From a virus, in the IMG/VR virus record IMGVR_UViG_3300004460_000078, positions 1,139 through 47,126 of that record: DNA of 45,988 bases. One strand, 5' to 3'. The notes under the pieces are model-generated. The model saw nothing but the letters and a program-made list of their open reading frames with translations, ran no database searches and had not been told where the DNA came from. Shown here one piece after another: positions 28,701-36,234 of this stretch. The number at the start of each line of letters is the position of its first letter. Positions within the stretch are counted from its first letter, which is position 1. The translations under genes and the position numbers were made by a program.

Positions 28701-30992
28701 AATACGATGCTGGTTCATCAGCTTATATTTATAATAGAAACTAGTTAACCAGCCTTCATTGCGAGCTCGGAGCACTTCCTCTAGAGCTTGAATTTTATCC
28801 TTATTTGATGCTTCAATCGCATCTGCGTGAATCTTGATATCGCTTGCGCTCATAGACTTCACATTCATAGTAGCATGCAGCACACTCTTATGCTGCTCTG
28901 CTAGCTGCGCTACGATACTCAATGCGTCAGCTTCGCCCCACTCCACATTCTGGAGTGCCTTCAGCGTTCTACCAAGCTGTTTAGGTACATCACCAAATGA
29001 GTTGCGGATACTACGAACTGTTTGTTTAGCTGGACTCTGTAATGGCTGACTAGCATTTTCTAGCTCGACGCCACCACTGAGAACAGCGGTTGCTGCATTA
29101 TGCGCCAACACCTCAATCTTATTGGTCCGGGTTTGTGTAGTAAATTTAATATGGTTATAGCTTTGTTTATGTTCGAAGTTACGACCACTTTCGTCTGCGT
29201 TACCGAAGTCCCAGACCTTAGTTTGGATAGTTAAATTCGCGACATTACTGTCAGTAACACCAGCATCCTGATTCAAAATCTCGATTGCTATCGCACCTAA
29301 TGAAATGTTCAACCCTTCAGTGAAGGCCGATAATTCTGAGCTTTGTGGAGATACTCCCAAAATACCTTTAATTAACGTTCCAACATCTTGAACGGCATAA
29401 CGGTAATCAATACCTAGGCCGTCCATCTCACGAGCATCTACATCACTTACATATGCCCGCTGATCCCCATACATAAACAGAGCTCTGTCCTTACGCGTAA
29501 GGAGTGGGTTATCAGACGGATTCTGTATACGCCAACTATCTGCAGCAACCATCATTGCAAATACAGCTTGTGGAGGAAGTTCTCCTGCAGTTTGTGGGTT
29601 CTGTTCACTAAACCGCTCAAGGAGTCGTTGAGGCTTACGCAAACCTGGCGTATCTGAACGACCTTCCATAGCTTTCTCAATAGGCACTCGTAGCTGCTGA
29701 TACGCAGCATTGTACTCTACGTACCTATTAGCTAACGTATTGGCCATCTTGGGCTCAACGCCAATGCTAGCCAATGCATTTACAAACGGTTCCAGTTGCT
29801 CAGGCGAGCTATCTTTAGGAAAGATATGTGACGGGATATTGAATACACCGTTACGGCTTTTAGTGATCTTAATGAGATCATTGATCGTTTTATTAGCGAA
29901 TGCTACCCCAGACTTTACACTAGACACTAGCTGACGAAACCCTCCTTCACCTAAGAAGTTAGCCTCTTTGCTAGGCGCTGCCGGTATCTTCGCAACCTTG
30001 ATATTAGATGATGCCGAAGTCTGCTTCGGTAACATACCCATCTGCCGTAGTGCATCTATATTAGCTCGAGCTTCTATCTCAATAGCACTATCAGCTAACA
30101 TCTCATTAGTTAAGTCTTCGAATCCATACTTCTTGGCGATAGTTTGGCTAAGCTTACTACGGTAATTTTTACTATCTAAAGGGTGGCTGACATGACTACG
30201 TTCATGCTCTAACACAAATTCTTGTATTTGTTCTGGCGTCATCTGGTTAATCAGATCGACTAGCTCTACACCATGCTCATCTCGCATGTAGGCTGTTACT
30301 GCAGCCTTCTGCTTAGATGATGGCTCATGCCCATCTAAGTACTCGAGTAGCTCTTCTTGAGTAATATCTTTTTTAATGACAATGCCTGAAGGAGTAGAGC
30401 GAGCTAATGCCCCATCAAGAATACTATTGTCGCCATCTACATACTTAACTGACTCTCGTTGTCCATTCGTAATAGTAACTACTAACCCATTATTCTCCGC
30501 TTCCTTAACCATGTTAGCAGTGCCACGGCTAGTGCCATCCCAGCCAGCTAAAAGGTGTGTACCCAGTTTAGCCATCTGAGCATTACCATTCTTATTCCCG
30601 TCTGCCGGCATAGCAATCACTGGGATGCCCAATTCAGCAGCTAATGCTTCACCATACTGGTCTACACCACTAGCAGTTCCAGAAATAATAGCTACATCAT
30701 CAATAGACTTCCCTCTAAGGAATCTATTGAGCTCATACCTAATGGCGTCTAGATTCTCAAAGTCACGACTACCAGCAATAATCAAGCGATATGGACGGTC
30801 TTTAGGAGCCGTAGGCTTCTCTACTTTGAGCTGCTTACGGAGCTCTTCCATTTCAGATAATACAATATCTCTATGCGCCTGGAGTGCATTCATTTCTCCG
30901 CCCATATCTCGAGCTAATGTATTAAACTTCTTGCGATCCTCGACGGAGAGCCGCTGCGTATTCATACATACTGCGAGACTTTTCTTGGCCAT
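22749..30992 (-). CDS. Giant virion RNA polymerase (vRNAP) with SLOG and zincin-like motifs
   Basis: A 2747-aa polyprotein-like virion enzyme, equivalent to the N4 vRNAP (about 3500 aa) that is ejected and transcribes early genes from hairpin promoters. Residues 66-175 form a SLOG/DUF2493 domain (GSRDF at 74, SGTASGVD at 104, WDGTSRGT at 151). HERSH (His263, Glu264, His267) is a zincin-like motif. The polymerase core follows: DxxGR-like region with Arg763 (NQHRIMQV), motif A IDGISNG with Asp913, motif B with Arg1031, Lys1035 and Tyr1043 at exact T7 spacing, and motif C PLYDAVFG with Asp1298. HELLH (His1719, Glu1720, His1723) is a second zincin-like motif. A hydrophobic stretch lies near 2450. 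The AAAAAGG site lies inside the small upstream frame at 30999-31127. Confidence 0.92.
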   Translation of the reverse strand: MAKKSLAVCMNTQRLSVEDRKKFNTLARDMGGEMNALQAHRDIVLSEMEELRKQLKVEKPTAPKDRPYRLIIAGSRDFENLDAIRYELNRFLRGKSIDDVAIISGTASGVDQYGEALAAELGIPVIAMPADGNKNGNAQMAKLGTHLLAGWDGTSRGTANMVKEAENNGLVVTITNGQRESVKYVDGDNSILDGALARSTPSGIVIKKDITQEELLEYLDGHEPSSKQKAAVTAYMRDEHGVELVDLINQMTPEQIQEFVLEHERSHVSHPLDSKNYRSKLSQTIAKKYGFEDLTNEMLADSAIEIEARANIDALRQMGMLPKQTSASSNIKVAKIPAAPSKEANFLGEGGFRQLVSSVKSGVAFANKTINDLIKITKSRNGVFNIPSHIFPKDSSPEQLEPFVNALASIGVEPKMANTLANRYVEYNAAYQQLRVPIEKAMEGRSDTPGLRKPQRLLERFSEQNPQTAGELPPQAVFAMMVAADSWRIQNPSDNPLLTRKDRALFMYGDQRAYVSDVDAREMDGLGIDYRYAVQDVGTLIKGILGVSPQSSELSAFTEGLNISLGAIAIEILNQDAGVTDSNVANLTIQTKVWDFGNADESGRNFEHKQSYNHIKFTTQTRTNKIEVLAHNAATAVLSGGVELENASQPLQSPAKQTVRSIRNSFGDVPKQLGRTLKALQNVEWGEADALSIVAQLAEQHKSVLHATMNVKSMSASDIKIHADAIEASNKDKIQALEEVLRARNEGWLTSFYYKYKLMNQHRIMQVGLINAQNSHFMRHMVKPKGTTTYTKDNIHMFKYAVMFNLGYKIDKKTPVDINRTFDEYTAHPDVQAAVKLLTAENLDVDAFAKVLMKLKTASNSPFKGTDISLITGLLGLAKYDKYSKAWAQHMADGKPASSFKNAFKSDIPLEIDGISNGFAINILQFPSFNTPEDLEKHLNQTGTYLARDPEGRIHLVSGIYEQEDVHTDAYLDLGSKVQAPESRSVDAAADYYTVERFWKEDRVEQLRETYDTRSKSLNAVFPDLADPEARDLVKYPFMIFLYGGGVQAIAQGVARNIITHLYQTMGELQANRSTPEGKADIDTFIAHLKVIHSNPRMDRSLDQLGNRLKMGMAQNFTFEEGPLVVAISAVIEPRFSIGLNAMLGDTKELREGVVQAAEIMHSIFMEHYEAAYAKKLKDLGRTGSLTEVEILELVKGNLKQWLPQYKGPLNDATVDSFIDLSKRVGVRDAADANRVSSFTKDLSSNDPYKAVERTNQPRNREFTTPGVSALIRGIINMDASLLSLSLEKHPEVLPLYDAVFGRPEVLMQFSEKYNTDYLKYGRETNISDIMRNQMHAMIAATKALGGGEGITETAEGKAMLLAINTRLKRDAYINTFRFDKPPLTFAALVGVVDAAADRSVAVKEDLEGLIEEKGGIGTSQLFAQDMAVTNPDAGLSVDSRIAAVKASLNVHKLKIFFSSPEVSTKVITPALRAKYDALLQRLGTDDGLAVLQGYTNEGAFEYLGLAEGDNKIIDARLKEMKQRFKDEGLTQNQVMGLLKDMLNGSDNNTSKTDEYIQEMGSAAYEVMLENLRTELRKYAKPTNFTAETTIADKAMRSFVEDLTFGTLDNQRRENPQTVFAKDITKDSVKRLFKKFQNLSRKYYPSQAAMDAHNESLSRIMDVLAKGMDHVSKLKLTLEQIDGMTQGNYDAADKRVTVSLSRDVPGARNEYSPQETYVHELLHALTVTAIADNKLIGEQIRRVRNNARKAIDKMGGYKVFLSDSLANSTPAEIALAKKQYNYLFGPEARNVPEEFLAYAVTNEAVIKALKTFDSRRPERGDGFLAQLQHIVDVILDQFLRAINKRKSTNSYEEMVAIAAQLIEIQSGHESKLDSIENVSGKYINAADSKIRKFVQDRVQQAISSNPGNIASRFSNAVIGGGIVAIGEGAGRQTATMAAYASMGDVMKHIFDEMGGGALTADLVKALLFTKVNIGKLYQQVARDAIFRLEGSWKATKPEEITLKARQAITRVVYKSDLSSLLSAGYNPAQIRMLLNSPDLIKREKAKLIKATGFKGNSDAIRYTEELGQFLVTQVSKLPDAHFNVHSIAQSFLTSEQTTTDNVRRLDAIATLTALQEHQTSDLAMVNSLMEAEMKADPKENAFQYMLEAHRAYVNVSRRDLFSGNPTQMQKGWTVDKIDNLTDVKTGTLADTKQMAREGFTLPYKLGKIPNVPQAHTHMFVAKWSPEIRHVSGILSTTGKHHSGTSLSEILAKDKAFQDSKGVPDYLAIRRKVNEVRKDQRKLAKEGKEIPDQKLRPIRDENNNIVDYRIIMDAYNVETIFEPDLEYQNVFANMNSSYISKKNTVDADKRTIDLLVDEWVGLEPSYKGKFINILDPEGEHYEKYLKLPEEVKEYMQQYSLNGEFKVRDAVIYKVFGYTAKDMSNIPGIQGELLAPLRAFMKKFHYSVRQVMAFGMERVVMATLMVLINNMVSNIYQLGIRKISPRYAVTKMAEGYKAYKRYEADTQLYRDVHHKIQLATGAQKAALERQKAALGAEIERNPVHLMSSVGLNSLIVEDVNTASTEGFIDRTQKVLQAERITKYSDKVPELVTDIAKNIVLAKSSFVYRKHKEVVQLTDFLSRYAMISHAVDVKGQSFDVALQESIDAFVLFDENMHPWLETINSLGFTAFLSYKLRNTRSAASMIQKSPTMVMTAAGLQSVTGLDTLANINGSVFVGDLLPHLFQQDELFDSATTIHGLENALDISPFD

Positions 30993-30998
30993 GAAGTG

Positions 30999-31127
30999 CT
31001 ACCTTTTTAAAAACATTGTAATCATCTGCATCAAGATTTCATCTTCTTGATCTATGTCTTTCAAATATACTGTATGTTTCGTAGATAAGTCACGGAATCC
31101 TTTTAACGGAACTGCCTTATCCCACAC
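30999..31127 (-). CDS. Possible small gene between the 1700-aa and vRNAP genes, 42 aa
   Basis: A GTG at 31127 overlaps the end of the 1700-aa gene by 11 nt and opens 42 codons to a TAG at 30999-31001, 6 nt before the vRNAP start. The product begins MWDKAVPLKGFRDLSTKHTV and ends KDIDQEDEILMQMITMFLKR; its composition is protein-like and it fills the only gap in this operon. There is no clear ribosome site, so coupling to the upstream stop would be needed. It may simply be the leader of the vRNAP gene. Low certainty. Confidence 0.4.
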   Translation of the reverse strand: MWDKAVPLKGFRDLSTKHTVYLKDIDQEDEILMQMITMFLKR

Positions 31128-34100
31128 AATCGATTAAGTCTTCGACCATCTTCAATTCGGTCGATAAAGCATCCCATTGCTCTTTAGCATTAACTGTCAC
31201 AGTTGTACCATCATCGTTGTACACTTCAACCTCCTGAGACTGCCATGCCGCGTCTGTATCCATAGGGTCAGTAGTCAGCTCTTTCAGTAACGCCTTCTGC
31301 TTACGTAATACTGCGTTACGAGCTAATGTGACCTTACGTTGATCTCGAGCACTCTCTGCTTCGTTTACAGCCTTAGGAGGCTTAACATTAATGTCTTGGG
31401 CTGCGTAATCAATGTTTTCAAATATCTCATCATTCACTTTAGCATTGAGTTTATCGTGATGTATCACCAGCTTGTCTGTAGGCCGGCTCAAGGCGACATA
31501 CATCGCTTGGTAATGATTCTTAGCTGCTGCATCACCAGACCACGCCAGCATGCTATTTAGGCTCTCCTCAGCTACGTATACATTACGATAGGTAGATCCT
31601 TGAGACTTCCAGGCTGTGATCGCCATAGCTGGGTGAAAATCCATATTACCTAATTTACTAGCTAATGTATTTGCATCTTTAAATGCCGTATACGCACTGG
31701 CAGATTTCTCATCCTTAGCTTTAGCAAAGGCGCTGGCTACTGCTTCAGTTAATGTAACTTCCTGTTCGTTCCCGAATTGATCCCGATAAGTAGTGTTTCC
31801 ATTTTGGTTCTTAAACTTAAGATCATCTGTAATCACAGGAATCTCAGTCTCGATAATCTCTTTACTAATCAAGTCCATGAGCTTAACCGTTCGATACGGT
31901 ATTGTGACTCCCTGGAAGTTTAACGTTGGTGGGGACTTTTCATCAAATGGCATGATCTCAACAATTTGGTATTCGCTCGCATTACCAATAGATTGCTCTG
32001 GCGTCACATCAACTGACGTATACGACATTAAGATGTCGCCTACCGCTGGAACTCCATACTCACGTTTGTCGCCATACATTTCTTCAAACAATACGCGGTT
32101 AAGATTATACACAGATTCCATAGCTGTATTAACGCCAGTAATTTTGCCATCACGATCTCGGAAAAATTTCTTCTTCTCGTTGTTGGCTACTACCAATCTG
32201 GTGCCATATCGATTAGCGGCGTAGTCCTTAAGAAACCCTTCAATCATTGCGTCTCCGTTGTTCGCAAAGATCACTCCAGCATTGCGTACCGCATCAAATA
32301 CATTTGACCGGATGTCACTAGGAATCAAACCAGCTCGCTGTATAGCTGCCGGGATGTTCTTCCAAGCATTAGTTCCTTTACGAATCTCGCGAGCAGCCAT
32401 TGCAATTTTACGTCGTAGGTCACTAGGGCTATCTAGCACAGCTGTATAGCGGCGTCCTAGTTCTAGGATAGGAGAAGTTCCGACTTGACGCTGTGGCTTT
32501 AATAGGCGGATACGGTTTGAGTATGGGCTATTCTCTGCGTCATTGAACACTGGGCTATTAGCTTGCCCACCAAACTCCACACCCTTAACCGCATTCTTAT
32601 CAAATGTAGTCGATCTGATTGGTGGCAACTGGGCTGAGTCACCTAAGAAGAGTACTTTAACTCCAGCATCTGCAGCAGACTTGCTAATGATATTGAGTAT
32701 CTCTTCTCCCAGCATAGAAGCTTCATCAATAACTAATAGCTTCTTCCCTGCTAGAACCACTTCCTTGTTTTCACTAATAACATTTTCGTCCGCTACATTC
32801 GGAGACTCAGGAGGTCGTAGTCCTAATGCGCTCCATATAGTAGCGGTATCATTAGTTTCCAGAGCCTGAGCTAGAATTGCAGCTGCCTTATTAGTTGCTG
32901 CAGTATACTCAACCTGAGCACTCGTGATGTTCTTAGCATTCTCGATAATCTTCTTAAGGATCGTAGTCTTACCAGTACCACCACGTCCTTCTAATACAAA
33001 ATTAGTGCTGCTAGGATTTGCATCATCTAGCCAAGCACCAATCTCATCAATCGCTTTACGCTGCTCAGCGTTAGCATACCCCTCTGTACCAGCAACTAAG
33101 TACTTATCTTCTCGAACAACATCATCTTCAAGATTAGCAAAGTCTTCTTCCGAGGTAACAGCTAATGGCCAGGATTCTGTCATCAGTTTTGTAAACTTAT
33201 CGAAGTTTGCTCGCTTACGAGCTTCTTCGTACCAATACTGTAGATACGGCCGTATTTCGGCAGACTTCATGTCATCAACCATAACCTCAATGAAATCTAC
33301 AAACTTATGGCTACCAGCCTCAATATGGTAGACAGCCAACTCAACCCCTGCAGCTAATGCTTTAGGGTCCACACCACTATTAAACTGCCCGCCTAAGGCA
33401 GCCTTACGGAGGATCTCCCGTGCTTTATCAGCTCGACTTTGTGTTACTAGCTTATTTTCTGTACCGTATTCAGCAGACTTCTTTGTAGGAGCCGGCTCAG
33501 GCACTTCTACTTGTTCTGCTACGGCTACTTCTTCTTCGACTGCTGTCTCTGTAGGAGTCTCTGCTGGTTGACTTGCTTCTGGAGTATCTTGTACTCCGCT
33601 ATCTTCCGTTTCATTAACAGCAGGCTGTGCAGTAGTGCCTTCCGGTGGTCCGGAACGGGCATCCAAATCTTCCTCACCCAATGTAGTATCACTATCAGGC
33701 TCAGCTGCTGGAGTAACGTCTTCGCTGGGCTGAACGGATTCATTGTTACCGGGCTCCAAGTTATCTAAAATATTTAGCTCAGTATCACCAATCTCATCGA
33801 CTAATACATTATCACCTTCAGTACTGGCATCAGCAAATTCTTGAGAGGCTTTAGCCTTACCCTTAGCTGAAGTTCCTACTGCCTTGGCATATGACGTGTT
33901 CTTATGGTTCTCCGCCAAGGATAGCATCTGAGCCCCATACTCAGCTTCAGTGCTAATTGCGTTAGCTAAGTTAGACGATGTGCTATCAATTTTTAGTACG
34001 TATTCTTTATTATTCCTGGCCTCAGTAAACTCAGCCTCAGTCATAGTGACTGGAGTATACGTCATATCACGAGGAGCATTCTTCCCAGGTGTCTTACGCT

Positions 34101-36219
34101 TACCTCTTAAATACACTGGTTTACCATCTGCCGATGATTTAATGAGCGCACTAGACACAGCTTCTGACTTAGCCTGCATGTTCGCTACATGCACTTTCAT
34201 CTTACCTAGCGTAGTCTTAATACTCTGGGCGCCTTGTGTAGCTTTACGAGCCCCACTAGCAACCTGAGCAGTTACTGAGTTAATCTCATTGAAGTAAGTA
34301 TTCATACCTGTCCAACGATCAGAGGATCCATTAATGACTTCTTGATCTACATCAGACATAGACTTGCCAACAGTAGCATCAGAAGCTTTAAGCTGTTCCT
34401 GTAAGCGCTTTGTTTCTTGCAGTCCTTTAATATGCTCAACATCAGCTGACTCAGTAGCATTATCTAATTCTGTAGTTAATACCTCGTCTGGCACTTCGGT
34501 ATCTAAGATACCTAAAGGCTTATCTTTTGCCACAGATTCAACACTATCATCACCGGCAGTCTTATTAAACTCAGTAATTAATTCATCAAGCTTAGCCTTA
34601 CGCCGAGCCTCTTGAGCTGGCTCTAACGCACGAGACTTAAGCGCCTTAATCTTCGAACTAGCATCTCCAGGATTAGCAGGATCTAAGACAATAGCGTCTA
34701 ACTGCGCATCTAAGTCCTCATCCGTAATAGCACTAGTATCAATCTCAGCTTCTTCAACCGGGTCAACAGGAGCTGGTTCTTCTGGTGCTAGTTCAGGCTT
34801 AACTCTAGCCGGCAACTCATCGTAAGCTGCTTGTGCTGTAGCTCTATCCTCATCAGAGATGGTAGGATCTGCTAACTGCTCTCTCAGTGTATCTGCCCGA
34901 GTGCCTGCTGTGAATGCTGCAGGAGCCTTAAACGCTGCTCTAGCTGTCTTCAATGCTGCTCTGCCCGCGACCATACCGGCGATACCGCCAGGAGTACCCA
35001 TGGCCTCCGCAAGTGCATCATAAGCTACTTGGTCCCAATCATCTACTTCACCTTTGGCAGCCATCTGTTCTGATACAGATGTGAGTCCGCCAGATAATCC
35101 TTCACCTGCTAATGCAGCTGCCGGACGCGCTACACCATTAATGAGTGCTTTACCTGTTAGGGAATTCGCAAACTTACCTGGCAACCCTGCAGTTGCTTTA
35201 GCAGCTACTTTAGTAGCCCAGTCTAATCTAGCTATTGGAATTGCCTTAACCGCAGCCATATCACCAAACTTCTCAGCAACGGTAGCTGCAGCTGACCATA
35301 TACGAATACGATCGGCTTCTTCCAGAGTAGGATCTCGACCCTCTACTTTTTTAAATTCGGCAATCGCTTGGTTGCCCTTACCGACAGCTAAGGATGTTAA
35401 TACTGCCGCTTGAGTAATAGGACCGCCTGCAGTAAACGCAATCATATACGGGATACTATCAATACCCTGCTCTGCAAAGGTACCAAAATCATTTGTAGCC
35501 GCGTTCCACGCTGCAGATAGGATACCGTCATTCTCTGCAATAACTTTAAAAGCAGCTTGCACCGCTACCTGATCTTTTCGATTTACAGGAATTTTTTCTT
35601 TAACACTTTTACCAAATGCATCAATGGCGTCAAGCTGTGCATTATTTTTCTGTACTTCTTCGTAATCTTTTTCAAGATTTTGGTATATGCCAGATTTCCG
35701 AAACTCTTCATTTTCAACAGCAAACTCGGGATCTGTCTGCATGGCCATAAATTTTTCAATATCAGCAGTCTGCGGACGATCCCTAATTCGTCCGTAGTTA
35801 TTGCCTTTCGTGACTTCTTCAAGAATCTGAAACCCTGCAAACGCCGAAGCACCTTGTACGCCTAAGTCTACACTTGTTTGCCCAAAAGCATTACGGCGAT
35901 TGCCTAACCACGAAGTAGGAGCTCCTTCAGCAATAGCCCGTTGATCCTCGTCTACATAAGCCCGAAATGATTCTGCCTCAGCTTCACCTAAGTCGGAGTT
36001 GTATCGCCCTTGAGCATCTACAAATGAATACGTACCATCACGGTGTTTACTAAGTCCTGTATCAGTCTGTTCTATAACCGGATTAGGATTAGCTTCAACT
36101 GGCGAATTTTGTTGCTGTACCCAGCGATCAATGCCTGTTGCGACTTCTCCAGCAGCAGACATTTTTGCACCAGCTACAGCCTCTTTAGCAGACAATAACT
36201 TGCTTACAAATTGACTCAC
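31117..36219 (-). CDS. 1700-aa virion ejection protein with SF1B helicase domain
   Basis: The first 430 residues are helical and Ala/Gly-rich with a hydrophobic patch (DSIPYMIAFTAGGPITQAAV), as in internal virion proteins that are ejected. A middle segment is acidic and Pro/Glu-rich, probably a flexible linker. From about 950 a small helical domain precedes a complete RecD/Dda-class helicase: motif I GRGGTGKTT (Lys1084), motif II VIDEASM (Asp1165, Glu1166), motif III LGDSAQLPP (Asp1194), motif V AWKSQGSTY and motif VI VALSRPTD (Arg1579). The gene lies directly upstream of vRNAP in the virion operon, so it is very likely packaged and ejected with it. Virion location is inferred from position; helicase motifs are seen directly. 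Confidence 0.85.
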   Translation of the reverse strand: MSQFVSKLLSAKEAVAGAKMSAAGEVATGIDRWVQQQNSPVEANPNPVIEQTDTGLSKHRDGTYSFVDAQGRYNSDLGEAEAESFRAYVDEDQRAIAEGAPTSWLGNRRNAFGQTSVDLGVQGASAFAGFQILEEVTKGNNYGRIRDRPQTADIEKFMAMQTDPEFAVENEEFRKSGIYQNLEKDYEEVQKNNAQLDAIDAFGKSVKEKIPVNRKDQVAVQAAFKVIAENDGILSAAWNAATNDFGTFAEQGIDSIPYMIAFTAGGPITQAAVLTSLAVGKGNQAIAEFKKVEGRDPTLEEADRIRIWSAAATVAEKFGDMAAVKAIPIARLDWATKVAAKATAGLPGKFANSLTGKALINGVARPAAALAGEGLSGGLTSVSEQMAAKGEVDDWDQVAYDALAEAMGTPGGIAGMVAGRAALKTARAAFKAPAAFTAGTRADTLREQLADPTISDEDRATAQAAYDELPARVKPELAPEEPAPVDPVEEAEIDTSAITDEDLDAQLDAIVLDPANPGDASSKIKALKSRALEPAQEARRKAKLDELITEFNKTAGDDSVESVAKDKPLGILDTEVPDEVLTTELDNATESADVEHIKGLQETKRLQEQLKASDATVGKSMSDVDQEVINGSSDRWTGMNTYFNEINSVTAQVASGARKATQGAQSIKTTLGKMKVHVANMQAKSEAVSSALIKSSADGKPVYLRGKRKTPGKNAPRDMTYTPVTMTEAEFTEARNNKEYVLKIDSTSSNLANAISTEAEYGAQMLSLAENHKNTSYAKAVGTSAKGKAKASQEFADASTEGDNVLVDEIGDTELNILDNLEPGNNESVQPSEDVTPAAEPDSDTTLGEEDLDARSGPPEGTTAQPAVNETEDSGVQDTPEASQPAETPTETAVEEEVAVAEQVEVPEPAPTKKSAEYGTENKLVTQSRADKAREILRKAALGGQFNSGVDPKALAAGVELAVYHIEAGSHKFVDFIEVMVDDMKSAEIRPYLQYWYEEARKRANFDKFTKLMTESWPLAVTSEEDFANLEDDVVREDKYLVAGTEGYANAEQRKAIDEIGAWLDDANPSSTNFVLEGRGGTGKTTILKKIIENAKNITSAQVEYTAATNKAAAILAQALETNDTATIWSALGLRPPESPNVADENVISENKEVVLAGKKLLVIDEASMLGEEILNIISKSAADAGVKVLFLGDSAQLPPIRSTTFDKNAVKGVEFGGQANSPVFNDAENSPYSNRIRLLKPQRQVGTSPILELGRRYTAVLDSPSDLRRKIAMAAREIRKGTNAWKNIPAAIQRAGLIPSDIRSNVFDAVRNAGVIFANNGDAMIEGFLKDYAANRYGTRLVVANNEKKKFFRDRDGKITGVNTAMESVYNLNRVLFEEMYGDKREYGVPAVGDILMSYTSVDVTPEQSIGNASEYQIVEIMPFDEKSPPTLNFQGVTIPYRTVKLMDLISKEIIETEIPVITDDLKFKNQNGNTTYRDQFGNEQEVTLTEAVASAFAKAKDEKSASAYTAFKDANTLASKLGNMDFHPAMAITAWKSQGSTYRNVYVAEESLNSMLAWSGDAAAKNHYQAMYVALSRPTDKLVIHHDKLNAKVNDEIFENIDYAAQDINVKPPKAVNEAESARDQRKVTLARNAVLRKQKALLKELTTDPMDTDAAWQSQEVEVYNDDGTTVTVNAKEQWDALSTELKMVEDLIDCVG

Positions 36220-36234
36220 GGCGTAGCCTTTCTA

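Noticed and set aside
33511-33768. Cys- and Phe-rich frames opposite the acidic linker of the 1700-aa protein
   Set aside because: Composition is explained by the Glu/Pro-rich coding strand.
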